A stretch of DNA of 64,000 nt from Cryptomeria japonica (lineage: Eukaryota; Streptophyta; Pinopsida; Cupressales; Cupressaceae), in the NCBI RefSeq assembly GCF_030272615.1, contig NC_081412.1:671114852-671178851 (forward strand), in the 5' to 3' direction. Each line of letters begins with the position of its first letter. Within the stretch, counting starts at the first letter, position 1. This document shows positions 1-11,923 of the stretch, one piece after another. The notes under the pieces were generated by a model, which was not told where the DNA came from, did no database searches, and saw only the letters and a program-made list of their open reading frames with translations. Position numbers and translations under genes: made by a program.

Positions 1-1147
1 ACATAAGCTAAAAATTCTATTGCTGCTACAAAAAATTGTTTAGCCATTTGTTTGAATGGATACTTTTTTTTCCTCTTCCATTTTTAATTATTTTTTTCAA
101 CTTGATCCATTTTGGATTATTGTACATCTTAAAGCCGTATATACATTTTGTCTAAAGATAGGCATTAACATAGTTACCTCGATAAAGACAATTTTAGTCA
201 ATAGATCTAAACGTAACAACAAAAACACTGGGTATGTCATCTCTTTAATTGACAACTATAATATATTACTGGTAAAGTAAGGGCTTAATATTTTAGCTAT
301 TTTATTACACAAAGACCATAATTTTAGATTATGCGGTGAGCTTTGTCCACCACAAAATTATACACAAAGTAGCATACATGAACATCACAAGTAGGGCTCA
401 ATACATGAACATCACAAGTAGGACTTATTATTTTTTATTCTTTTTATTGTCATCTATTTTTGAGATATCATCCTCTGTGTGCTTCTATCAATGGCTATGT
501 ACTATGCCAACATTGACAAGGCTATTGACTGCTGCTAACGCGTGTTGGTTATTAAAATGATAAGCTTTTTGATATTTGGTATAAATCATAGAGGATATAT
601 AATTTGGCATACTATTACACTCACTTTGGAAGCCACATAGAGATTATGATATTTCATCTACAAATTACCATTTAAATGTCATCTGATTCCATGTTTGACA
701 ATTATTAGTCTGTTAGAATATGCAATTTTTTATTTCCATAGATGAATAAAAAAATAGACGATGATGGATATTACAACCCCTAAATATTTTGATTCATGTT
801 TCTATTTATTTTATTTTATGTGTCATACATAGAGTAGATTTTGTTTTCTTTGTAGGCTCTATGAATAATCTGCATCAATTTTTGCTATTAGAGAAAATCT
901 TTCCTATATTTGTGAGTCACTGAGCTCTACATTAGTATTTGTCTCAAGTTGGCTCCATTGCCAAGGATTTATATCAAGAAGGCAGTAGTTGTAGTAGAAG
1001 AAAATGTATTGATTGAAGAAGGATTTGTTACAAATTTAGTTTTTCCACAAGAAATCTGAAGCACTTGTTAGGTCAAGAGGGTCAGTGCAGAATGTGCACA
1101 AAAAGATGGAATTGACAAGGAGAGCAGAGATAATAGTGATGGCTTTC

Positions 1148-1194
<47 letters not shown>

Positions 1195-1527
1195 GGGTAC
1201 TTTGGAAATGAGTTAATTTCTAGGCTAGATGGTTAGGTTTATGTTATTTAAAATGACAGATTAGTTGTTTCAAAAAGCCAACAAATGGGAGTAGAAAAGG
1301 CATGGTAGTTAGTTTGATATGTAGATTGGCCAAGTTATGAGTGGCCATGTTGGCATTGTCTTTGATCTCTTATCTTATGGAAGGACCATATTTTTTGTAG
1401 GCACTCTTATGTGGGAAGATTATTTTCATGTTTGAGATAACCCAAGCTCTGGTAGACAGATTGAAAGAAGAATTTTAATAGTTTATAATCATAGTTGTGT
1501 ATTTGTTTTTTGGTTGTACCTGCAAAT
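1..1527. other. No gene recognised
   Basis: AT-rich sequence with only short open frames, none with a recognisable motif. A pure TA microsatellite lies at 1150-1191. Nothing else can be supported here. Confidence 0.6.
1150..1191. repeat. (TA)n microsatellite
   Basis: About 21 uninterrupted TA dinucleotides. Confidence 0.95.
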
Positions 1528-2340
1528 ATGGAATGGTATCATTATGTGGAAAAGAGGATAACCTATTTGGAAGAACAAGTAAGACAAAGGCACATGAAGA
1601 ATTTAACAAAGGCCCAGCAAAGGGAGTTGCAAAATTTAGAGGTTGAGTTGGAAGGCTTATGGTGCTTGTTGGAGGAATGCGAGTTATGCAACCATACAAA
1701 AGAAAAGAAAAAGAAACCTACAAAATAGGTGTTGAAGAGCAATGGGAAGTTGAAAAAAAATGGTGAAAATGAATATCCACTTTGCAAGAAAGAGCCATCC
1801 TTAGAGAGGAAAGGCATTGAGTCAAAGATCAGACAAGGAGTGGAATTGTTAGAACAGATAAAGATAGAATTCATTAAAGAGCTAGCAAAAATATTAATGG
1901 ATAAAAGACCTTTGAATGAGATCTTCCAAGAGTCACAAAAAGTAAAAAAATCAAATGGGATGAAGATGCATAAATGATTGAGTTTGATGGTGATGTTGAG
2001 TTGTGTTACCCCGAATAACGGGAAGGCATTGAGGATTACAATGCAGAAAGAGAAGAGTTGAGAGATTGCAATGAGAAGGAATGCAACCTATCACAAGAGG
2101 AGGCCCAAATTGTTGTAGTAGTGGAAGCAGTCCACATTGAAGAGGAAGCTATAACAAAGATGGAGATCTTCAGGAGCTTCATATGTGATGAAGATTTATT
2201 GGTTTTAGAGAACACAACTTGCAAAAAGTAGCTAGAAGAATGTCTAGAGGATTCCATTAGTGAGGAAAATGAAGTAATATATCATCACTTCCCTAAGGAA
2301 GAAACATGGATGATGGAGGCAAAGCATAAAGATATTTAAC
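1528..2340 (+). pseudogene. Degenerate ORF for a highly charged, coiled-coil-like protein
   Basis: An ATG at 1528 opens a frame rich in Glu, Lys and Leu (it contains KRITYLEEQVRQR and LQNLEVELEGLW). The frame hits TAG at 1726-1728, then stays open to TGA at 1975-1977. Shifting frame at about 1974 gives a further acidic stretch (IEFDGDVELCYPE, then EEAQIVVVVEAVHIEEEA) with two more stops, ending at 2338. The continuous amino-acid style across the breaks suggests one decayed gene or retroelement gag-like gene of at least 260 codons. The Copia A insertion begins just downstream, and the frame may resume beyond it near 9447. I do not recognise the family. Confidence 0.4.
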
Positions 2341-2385
2341 TTCATGGTCTAAAGGACAATGTCCAGAAGGATTTGACATGTGAAC

Positions 2386-3625
2386 TATTAGGATAAGCGG
2401 TGAACAACTGAGAGGGGGGGTGTGAATCAGTTGTTAATAGATTATACAAATCCAACCACTTAATAACCTTAAACCAAAGCACATAAACTTCAATACCAGA
2501 ATAGCAGAAATAGATATCGGTAAGCATTAAACCTTAAGAATGAAACACAGAATCAACAAAAAGAGACCATACCACATAACACCATGATTTGTACGTGGGA
2601 AACCCCGAAAGGGAAAAACCATGGTGGGAAGCCTACCCACAATCAGATAATACTTCTATAGAAAGTATGTGATACATTGAGGGGCCTGTACATGTAGGAA
2701 GGCCAACAGCCTAGAGCATACTGCTCATTACAAAGGAGTCTCACTAACTACAGAGAAGTTAAGACGACCTCAATATAATTTGACAATAATCCAAAAGAAT
2801 GAACTACCAAAGATAACATCTACCATGCCTGATTACAGTCTCGGTTAAGCTCAATGTCGGAGGGATAAATTCTCTTACAAATCCAGTTCGATCACCAATG
2901 ATCGAGCAACTCCTCTGCCTAAATGATATTACATTATTCGCACATTACATTCCTTGACCATGACCTCTTCCGATAACCATGATACTCTACAAAGAGTTTC
3001 TACATCTTATTTATACAAAACCTAAGGCCTAAATCAATTAGGTCGGCCACCTAAAGACATTACAATAAGATTATTATATAAATACAAATTACAATGATAT
3101 GCCATGTCATCTTAAGATCAAAACAACATTATCCAATCCACAAATTATCCCAGTAACGTGTAGAGAACACGTAACATGATACTGATCCATAACCTAGATA
3201 GGTACTAGACCCAAAATATATTTGCCACGCCAAAGCAACTTGTCCAATCAGTTGAAGTACAAACAAAGATCGTCTCCTACATGTTGAATTCCATCTAGAA
3301 GCCACACCAACACCACTTATGCATCCTGACAGAAGATCTTCCATAAAAGCTATGTCGATAAAACCTTAAACCATGACTGTAAGGGTTTACAGAGTGTATA
3401 ATAGCATCCAATCACCAAGTTAAAACAAATTGACCAAAAAAATCAAACCAAACATGAATCATGTCAGTAGCATTAAATTATAGTCCCATCTGTCGGTAAC
3501 ACAAGTTTTTCTACTAGTAGCCAAAGTCTGTCTACCGATGTCGATATCCAACCATAACAGCTAGTGTTGGCATCAATGACAAAACATCAATGCAACACAT
3601 AATCAATTCCATTATATTGCCAACA
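2386..3625 (-). repeat. 3' LTR of Copia A
   Basis: It begins (TA)TTAGGATAAGCGG and ends ATTGCCAACA. It matches 8182-9438 along its length, including the poly-G run near 2412 and the AATCAATTC block before the end. On the minus strand it reads TGTTGGCAATAT to TATCCTAA. Confidence 0.92.
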
Positions 3626-3903
3626 ATCTCCCCCTTTGGCATTGATGACAATACTAGATATGAAAAAGAAAACATCTAAGTGCCAAGAAGTGCCAAACAA
3701 CAATCATAGAAGATACAACAATGAAAAACTGAAACATTCCCAACAACTCCCCCTGAGTAGTACAGTCCAATCTAAAAACCTCCATGTAATAAATCTCCCT
3801 CTGATCATATTTTTCACATATATACACTCCCCCTTTGACATTAATGCCAAAGATATGACATAGACATAAAAAATCTTTAAATCTCAAAGCTAACTACTCC
3901 CCC
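3626..3903 (-). other. Polypurine tract region of Copia A, with four GGGGGAG tracts
   Basis: Read on the minus strand, GGGGGAG occurs at 3628-3634, directly before the 3' LTR, and again at 3747-3753, 3827-3833 and 3897-3903. The first is the expected plus-strand primer. The others sit in the untranslated stretch after the pol stop at 3983 and in similar contexts (two are next to CTACTCA). Confidence 0.7.
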
Positions 3904-3982
3904 TGAGTAGTAGCACACCACATCAATCCGAAGCAAAAATAAAGTTGATAATGCATACCGGACTGATGCACTGCTCAGTCAA

Positions 3983-6900
3983 TCAGGTTTCTGTCGGAGG
4001 GGCAAATACCCCCAACATATCTCTCAAATATTCAAATGATTCCTTAGACAATGGTTTAGTGAATATATATGCAATCTTCTCTTTAGTGTTCACATTAACC
4101 AATTTGACTTCCTTCTCCTCCACTTTCTCTTTCAGAAAGTTATATTTTATTGATATATGCTTAGTCTTAGAGTGAAATAACAGATTCTTATACATATCAA
4201 TAGTTGTAGAGTAACACAACAGATAACTACCAGTTCACTACAAGTTACCTTGATATCCTTCAACATTTTCTTCATCCACAAGACCTGAGTGCAATTAGTT
4301 ACTGCTGCAACATATTCAGATTCTGTAGTAGATAAAGAAATGCATGATTGTTTCTTTTTGATCCATGAAGCCAATTTATTTACAAGAAAGAAAGCTCCAC
4401 AAGGAGTGCTCTTCCTATCATTAGTATCTCCTACCCAATTTGCATCTATATATGCACATAAAGTGAAGTTGTCATATCTAGAATACCATAAGCCATATTC
4501 TGTTGTCCCTTGCAAATACTGAAATATCCTCTTTATTGCACATTCATGATTTTATTTAGGATTACTTTGATATCTTGAAACAATACTTACTGCATTCATA
4601 ATATCCGATCTAGTTTGAGTTAGACAAAACAAGCCACCAATCATAGACTTATACCTTGTTGAATTTACCGGTGCAGATGTGTCTTTGATAGATAATTTCT
4701 CACTTGTCACCATAGGAGTACTTACCGGTTTGGAATCATCCATACCAAATTTTTTGAACAATTCCCTTAGATACTTAGTTTGATAGATAAAGATGCCTTT
4801 GTTAGTTTGTGTAATCTACAAACCTAAGAAAAATCTCATTTCTCCAATCATAGACACTTCAAATTCATTCTGTATATTATTAGAGAATTCCATGCACAAT
4901 TTGTCTTCACCTCCAAAAATGATATCATCAACAAATACTTCAATAATCAGAATATCATCATCAGTGATCTTATAATACAAATTACTATCAGCACTTCCTT
5001 TAGTAAAACCAAGCTTCAAAAGATATTTATCCAATCTTGCATACCAAGCTCTTGGAGTCTGTTTCAATCCATATAAAGCTTTCTTTAACCTACAAACCAT
5101 ATCTTTGTCATCTGTTAGTGAAAAGGCATCAGGGTGCTCAATGTATACTTCTTCCTCAAGTTCACCATTCAAAAATGCACATTTAACATCCGTTTGATAA
5201 ACCTTATAATTCTTATAAGCTGCATAGGCAAGAAATAGTCTAGAAACTTCAATTCTAGCTACAGGTGCAAAAGTCTCACCATAATCAATTCCTTCCATCT
5301 ACGAATATCCTTTACAAACCAATCTAACCTTGTTCCTTATAACTTTACCATCCTCATTTAGTTTATTTTTAAAATCCCATTTAGTTCCAATAAAATTCTT
5401 ATTTTTAGGTCGGAGAACTAAAGTCCAAGTCTCATTTCTTTCTATCTGATCTAATTCATCTTCCATAGCCTTTAACCAATGTTTATCTTTACAAGATTCA
5501 GTAATAGATTCCGGTTCAAACTAAGAAATAAAACATACCTCTTCACTTGCCAATTTCCTTCTTGCCATAACTCCCTTATTCTTGTCTCCAGATATTTGAT
5601 CTTCAAAATGATTTAACCTTACATACCTTGGTGTCTTCTGAATTTCAGGTTCTCTGATCTGATCCTTAGTCACAGTTGAATTTTTTGATTGTACTAGTGT
5701 AATTGTCTCAGTGTTTGGTACCAGTTGAGGCATTGTCAGTTCAGTTATGATCAATTCCACTACTGGTTCTCTGTCATATGATACAAACTAATTTTTGCAT
5801 TGTTCATCCACTTTCACATTTGCACTCTCCACAATTTTCTGCAATCTTTTGTTATAATATCCATATGCTTTTCTCTAAATAGAGTATCCAAGAAATATCC
5901 CTTCATCACATCTAGGATCAAACTTCCCAATTAAATCATCCCTTATGATATAACATTTACTTCCAAAAATTCTGAAATATTTAACAATAGGTGTATGTCC
6001 AAACCATAATTCATAAGGGATCTTACTAGTTTCACCTTTGATATGAACTCTTTTGAATGTATAGATTGTTGTACTTACTTCTTCTCTCTCATAAATGCGA
6101 GGCAATTTAGCTTCCATCATCATAGTTCTAGAAGCATCCAAAATGGTTTTCTTCTTCCTTTCCACTACTCCATTTTGCTAAGGAGTCCGAGGTGCATAAA
6201 TTTTCTTATCCTATTTGTTTAACAAAAACTTTTAAACTCATGAGATGCGAATTCACCACCTTAATTTGATCTCAGAAATTTGATTTTAAATCCAGTTTCT
6301 ATTTCCACCTTCACCTTACATATCATTAATTTCTCAAAAGCTTCAGACTTCTCCCTCAAAAAATTCACCCACATCATTCTAGAATAATCATTAATTATTA
6401 GCATAAAGTATCTATCACCTTGAAAGCTTTTGATCTTTGTAGGACCACATAAGTCAGTGTGAATCAAATCAAGTAAATCATTAGCTTTATCTTGTATGCT
6501 CTTAAAAGACGTTCTAACTTGCTTTCCCAATTGACATTCGTTACATATCGAATTATGAGGCTTCATAATCCTAGGTATATCTCTAACTGCATTTGTTGAA
6601 CTGATCTTAACAATACAATCAAAATTAACATGACACAACCTTTTATGCCATAACCAATTCTCATCAATATGAGAAATCAAACATGTCTTATCACCGGTGT
6701 TCAGGTGAAAGATATTACCTCCACTTTGAGTGCTGGTTGCAATCTCCAAGCCAGACTTATTAATGAGTTTGCATTTTCTATCTTTGAATTGAAGTTGAAA
6801 ACCCTTGTCTTCCAATTGACCAACACTTAAAAGACTATGCTTTAAACCTTCAACATAGTTGACATTATCAGTATTATGCTTTCCATCCAAATAGATAGTG

Positions 6901-8123
6901 TCTTTACCTTTAATCATACATGCTTTGTCATCCCCAAATTTGACTTGACCACCATTGTATTCTTGTAGTGACATAAATTTTCTTTTATCTCTAGTCATAT
7001 GGTGTGAACATCCACTATCAATTACCCATTCATCCTTATCTTCAACTTATGCTGCTAGGGTCTTTTCTTCATTCATGATAATAGGTTCAAGTTCATCTTC
7101 CTTCATAGCATAGAATACCCAATCTTTTTCAGAGCCAGATGCACTAGCAAAGTCTCTTTCTGGTTCATCCCCAAAGTCATCAATTACTCCTTCCTCATCC
7201 GCTAAGTAGCATAGTTTGTTCTTCTTGAATCTATATCTGTTCTGATTAGGCTTGAATGATTTCTTCTCTTTCTTCAAATCTAGCATTCCTTTCAGGACAT
7301 CTAGAAGAAAAATGACCAATCTTATTAGATGCAAAACATTTAAAAGGTGATTTTCCTTCATACTTACTTCCAGCTGGTCCTTTAGGTACTCTTCTAGAAA
7401 ATAAGGCTTCAAGTTGCTCAAATTATTCATCTTCTTTCCTCATATCTTCCATATCCTTTGCATATAGGGTTCTCCAATCACTCTTGCCGGTAGATGATGA
7501 AGCATGAAAAGCAGCTTTAGATTTTACAGATCCAGAAGGTCCAAATTCCTCAAGCTCAAAAGAAGATAATTTCCCAATCAAAATATCTATGTTAACAGAA
7601 GTGTTTGCCATTGTTATCATTTCATTAATCACCATAGCCTTCATCTTGTAAGCTGGTGGTAAGGCTCTCAAGACTTTAGAGACTATTCAATCTTCCCTCA
7701 GAGATCCTCTACAACATTCAATTCCCATAACAATCTCATTTACTCTTTCCATAAATGCTGCAATTATTTCATTATCCTGCATCTTCAAGTTCTCATATAT
7801 TTTCATAGTAGGGTCACCTTCATTAAGAGTTTGCAATTTATGCCACATAATCTTTGCAGATGATTTATCAGTCAATCTCATGATATGCTGATCAGTGAGT
7901 GCATACAAGAGGGCTTGTGTTGCTCTACAATCAATGTCAATATTCTTATCGAAGTCTATCGGAATAGGATCACAAGATGACAGGTCATAAGGTGTATATC
8001 CTTTCCAGGATATCTAAGATGAGTCTCCATCCTGATCTTCCATATTCCATAGTTTGTTCCATCAAGCTTAGGAATTTCTCTTTTTAAAATAGTTGCCTAT
8101 GAATTTGAAGTGTTAGCTGCCAT
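3983..8123 (-). pseudogene. Copia A gag-pol remnant
   Basis: Translation probably began at the ATG at 8121-8123, giving a gag start with KREIPKLDGTNYGIWKIR. Gag continues through 7908-7047. Its zinc knuckle near 7310-7350 reads KCFASNKIGHFSSRC, so the second Cys of CX2CX4HX4C is lost. The protease motif WVIDSGCSHHM is at about 7000-7030. A gag-pre-integrase and integrase region covers 6998-6261 and 6165-5875 (HTDLCGPTK, WFGHTPIVKYFRIFG). RT is at 5298-4816 (GETFAPVARI, and FVDDIIFGG in place of YVDD). RNase H is at 4515-4147 (LSTTESEYVA), and the C-terminal tail (FTKPLSKESFEYLRDMLG) ends at 3983. Many stops and frameshifts separate these blocks, so no full polyprotein can be made. The related element at 59.8-62.3 kb has similar gag and protease text. 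Confidence 0.9.
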
Positions 8124-8167
8124 AGGATCTACCTCAAGTGGTTAAGCTTCTCCAAAAGAGGACCAAA

Positions 8168-8179
8168 GCTCTAATACCA
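8168..8179 (-). other. Primer-binding site of Copia A
   Basis: On the minus strand, TGGTATTAGAGC lies two bases inside the 5' LTR. This is the plant Copia initiator-methionine-tRNA primer site (usual form TGGTATCAGAGC) with one change. Confidence 0.85.
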
Positions 8180-8181
8180 AG

Positions 8182-9438
8182 TGTTAGGATAAATGGTAAA
8201 CAACTGAGAGAGGGGGGGGGGGGTGAATCAGTTGTTAACAGATTATACAAATCCAACCACTTAATAACCTTAAATCAGAACACATAAACTTAAATACCAG
8301 AATAGCAAAAACAGATACCAGTAGGCATTAAAACTTAAGAATGAAACATAGAATCAACACAAAGAAACCATACCACATAACACCATCATTTGTACATGGA
8401 AAACCCGAAAAGGGAAAAACCACAATGGGAAGCCTACCCACAGTCAGATAATACTTTTGCAGAAAGTATGTGATACAATGAAGGGCCTGCACATGCAGGA
8501 AGGACAATGACCTAGAGCATACTGCTCATTACAAAGGAGTCTCAATGACTACAGATAGGTTAAAACTACCTCAATATAATTGGACAACAATCCAAAAGAA
8601 TGAACTGCCAAAGATAGCATTTACCATGCCTGATTACAGTCCTGGTTAAGGTCAATGTCAGAGGACTAAATCCTCTTACAAATCCAATTCGATCACCAAT
8701 GACCGACCAACTCCTCTGCCTGAATGATATTGCATTATTCGTACATTACATTCCTTGACCATGACCTCTTCCAATAACCATGATGCTCTACAAAATGTTT
8801 CTACCTCTTATTTATACAAACCCTAAGGCTTAAACCAACTAGGTCGGCCACCTAAAAGATATTACAATAAGATCATTACATAAACACAAATTACAATGAT
8901 ATGCTATGTCGGCTTAAGATCAAAACAACATTATCCAATCCACAAATTATCCTAGTAACGTGTAGAGAACACGTAACATGATACCGGTCCATAACCTAGA
9001 TAGGTACCAGATCCAAATAGATTCGCCATGCCAAAGAAGCGTCTCCAATCAGTTGAAGAATGAACAAAGATCATCTCCTGCATCCTCAATTCCATCTAAA
9101 AGCCGCACCAACACCACTTATGCATCCTATCAAAAGATCTTTAGTAAAAGCTCTGCCGGTAAAACCTTAAACCATGTTGGTAAGGGTTTACAGTGTGCAT
9201 GATAGCATCCAATCACCAAGTCAAAACCAACTGATCAAAACATACCCCAGAAGCATCAAACCAAACATGAATCATGTCGGTAGCATTAAATAATAGTCCC
9301 TTCTGCTGGTAACACAAGTTCTTCTACATGTAGCCAAAGTCTATTTGTCGGTGCCTGTAACTAACTATAACAGCTAGTGTTGACATCAATGACAAAACAT
9401 CAATGCAACACATAATCAATTCTATCATATTGCCAACA
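8182..9438 (-). repeat. 5' LTR of Copia A
   Basis: It starts TGTTAGGATAAATGG and ends ATTGCCAACA on the plus strand. It is homologous to 2386-3625 with many substitutions and a longer G run near 8211-8223. Confidence 0.92.
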
Positions 9439-10468
9439 ACATCACAATGAGCTAAAAGAATAAGACTAACTCACAAAATATGAAATGGAAGGCATGCCTA
9501 AATGGCATAACACAAAAGAGGAGGAAGCATCTTGGAAGATTTTTATTCCTTTAACTTTATTTCTGCTTTAAATGATTTATGTGCAGGTGATACTAATGGT
9601 GTAAAGATTAATAATTATTTTTGGTGGAAGAGAACTCCTAAGCCTCCAAGATGTTGCGAAAAGATAAACTGGCAAAGGAGGAGGATCTCTATCTCAAGTG
9701 GTTGAAAGCACAAAAAGAAAAAATGTGACGATTTAAAGAAATATCTAATTTGGTGGAAGGGAACATCATGACTTTATTGTTACTGTTAGAAGGATGGTTC
9801 TATCATTTGTATCAAACTCTTTTATTGATGTTTGATGCATTTACATCCTGAAAGCATTACCACAGAATGTAATTGTTAGGTTGTTAAGATTTTTAATAAT
9901 TTACTTGTTGAAGTGTATTGATGAAATTGGGCTTTAAACCAAGAGGTTCAAAAAATTTTAAAAGGGAAAATGGATGCAAACATAGTCCTGAAAATCAGTT
10001 TGTTGACTAACAATTAGCTCCATAGCCTACTGCTATTCTACTTGTCTTCATAGGAGTTAAAATTGGATCTAAACTGTTGCTGTTGAAACTGCTGTTATTC
10101 AACATGCTGTGTAGGAATGAATTTAGGAATTGATCTTTCAGTTAACGAGGCAGTCTTAGAGTTATTTTATTAATAAAAAGGGATTGCAGGAATCGTACGA
10201 TTCAGATTTAGAAATGTATCGATTAAAATCTTCCATGATCAGAATAAAGTATTCAGAAAAGTGTTTCTCGTGTATGCAGCCTTATTATTATTTTTATTTG
10301 TTCTGTTCTATTGTGCTTTGTCTCTGTTCTATGGAAGATGTGTTTATTAACTTGTAGAATCTGAGAAATAATCTGCATCACAAAGAAAATGAAATGAGCA
10401 GATGGCTGTGGTGGAAGAGCTAGCGACCCACGTAGCACACGTGGATTAATATCACAACACAATGCAGG
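9439..10468. other. No gene recognised; flank of Copia A and upstream side of the LRR remnant
   Basis: The first 100 bases may continue the ORF that Copia A interrupted: an open run containing MKWKACLNG and KRRKHLGRFLFL lies at about 9479-9555. The rest is AT-rich. The sequence CACAATGCAG just before 10469 could be a splice acceptor for the LRR exon. Confidence 0.4.
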
Positions 10469-11739
10469 CTTTGAATTGGCTAAGTTGCAACAGTTTAGAT
10501 ATCGAAAACCGTCCCAGATCGTCCCCCACGACCATCAAAATTTATTGGTGCTTCAGCTTGTAGATGTAGAAAATATGAGAAAACTTGACTTACATGGGAT
10601 GGGCCGTCTCAGAAGTATCACATTACACAAGTGCAAAGACCTGGCGGCGGTTCAAGGTATGGAAAAATTACAACAGGTGGAGTGGCTTCAGATAAGCCAA
10701 GTAAATCCAATTTTTAAGCTTCCCGAACTAAGCAGCCTCCAAGGTTTACAACATCTTGAGATCAATATTGCAGTCAACCAGGTGCTCAATCGGCTGGGAG
10801 ATCTCACCGGTTGTGTTTTCTTAAAAGAGGTTAGTGTTCGTTGGGCATCCCTCTTGGAGTTTCCTAGATTGAATGGTTTGCCGAATTTGGAGAAAGTGGA
10901 GTTTAGTGTGTGTGATAAAGGGAAGGGCCCCCTCGACTGTAGAGAATGCGTGGAGCTTCGAAATATTGTCATTGACAGTTACTCTCAGATGGTTGCGTCA
11001 CCGCTCCTTGTTGGATGTAAGAAATTATCCAAAATTGTGTTCTAAAGACACTAGAGTTGTGTATTTCATGAAAAGCTTCTTCAGCGCCCAAAAGTTTAAA
11101 GTCTTGTTACGGACTGAAAAGTCTGAAACTAGGGAATATGGAGATTCTAAAAGAGCTTTCGGGTTTCTTTCTTTTATCAAATTTGATTGTGCTCAAACTT
11201 GGCAAGTGTGGTATAAGGGAGCCCCCGGATCTAACATGTTGTGTCTTGTTAGAGGATGTCTCCTTTTACAAACTAATATATTTACAAAGGTTTCCCTGCT
11301 TCTCACGTCTGAGGAAGTTAAAGAAGTTAAGTTTATATGATTGCTGGAGCATTCGAGATCCTCCTGATATTAGTGGTTGTCATCAATTACAGGCATTCCA
11401 TCTAGTCTATAATGACAATATTCAAAGACTTCCGAGCATGGGAGACTGCCTCCGATTAGAAGAACTCCAACGAAGTTGGCATTCTTACAAGAAAATTGAT
11501 GTGAACAGTTCTGAGTTCTATATGGATCATCAACCTTATGGGGATCTTCAATCCTGTTTGGAGCGCTTTGAAAATGAAAGCTTCCCGAGCTTATGTGATG
11601 TGAGCATGCCAGAAGCAGTGAAAGAGTGGCAATTGCTGATGGGAAAGACTAAACTTGTGAAAAGTTATGTTCGTCGAGGGAAGCTCTATTACTCTATCAC
11701 AGCTCCCTATGAATCGTACAAGAGAAGCCAGTGTCTGAA
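10469..11739 (+). pseudogene. Leucine-rich-repeat exon of a TIR-NBS-LRR-like resistance gene, decayed
   Basis: After a likely acceptor (CAATGCAG) the exon opens with LNWLSCNSLDIENRPRS, resembling the start of TNL LRR domains. A frameshift near 10520 leads to PHDHQNLLVLQLVDVENM and then irregular repeats (LRSITLHKCKDL, LQGLQHLEINIA, LPNLEKVEFSVC). A second frameshift at about 11041 and a TGA near 11069-11071 interrupt it. The repeats resume with YGLKSLKLGNMEILKEL, SRLRKLKKLSLYDCWSI and RLPSMGDCLRLEEL, followed by a typical non-repeat tail (FENESFPSLCDVSMPEAVKEW). The frame runs straight into the MULE at 11740, and its original last codons lie at 24692-24730. No TIR or NBS domain is visible in the window. 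The domain call is confident; the TNL class is inferred from LRR style. Confidence 0.75.
11731..11739. repeat. Left 9-bp target site duplication of the MULE
   Basis: GTGTCTGAA directly before the left TIR. An identical copy follows the right TIR at 24691-24699. Nine bases is the classic Mutator duplication length. Confidence 0.95.
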
Positions 11740-11923
11740 GGCACTGGCTATCCAGGGGAAAATTTGCACCGCCTGGATAGCCGTGCTCCCTCGGTCCTCC
11801 CCCCGCCGCATTGGTCTCTGCCCGAACGGTGCCCATGAAACCCGCAAAAACACCTCGCCTCGAACCGCCTCCGGATTCCGGATTCCGGATTCCGGATTTA
11901 CCCCCTGCCGTTCCGTTTTGTGG
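11740..11923 (+). repeat. Left TIR of the MULE
   Basis: It starts GGCACTGGCTATCCAGG and ends CCGTTCCGTTTTGTGG. It is the reverse complement of 24521-24690. Near the tip, GGCTATCCAGG (11746-11756) and CCTGGATAGCC (11772-11782) form an 11-bp hairpin with a 15-nt loop. It has three GGATTCC units at about 11873-11895, against one on the right. It is GC-rich compared with the AT-rich interior. Confidence 0.95.

Larger units (their letters stand above)
2386..9438 (-). mobile_element. Copia LTR retrotransposon (Copia A), old and inactivated
   Basis: Two direct repeats of about 1.24-1.26 kb flank a minus-strand gag-pol remnant in Copia order (gag, protease, integrase, RT, RNase H). A primer-binding site lies beside the right LTR and a polypurine tract beside the left LTR, so transcription ran right to left. 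The LTRs differ at many positions, and the coding region is full of stops, so this is an old insertion. The expected TG start of the left LTR reads TA. A possible target duplication is ACATG (2376-2380) against ACATC (9439-9443), which would require five extra bases at the left LTR start. Confidence 0.93.

Noticed and set aside
11591..11836. Minus-strand frame over the LRR tail and TIR, and its counterpart at 24432-24698
   Set aside because: The shared part is simply the GC-rich TIR, which is open in several frames.
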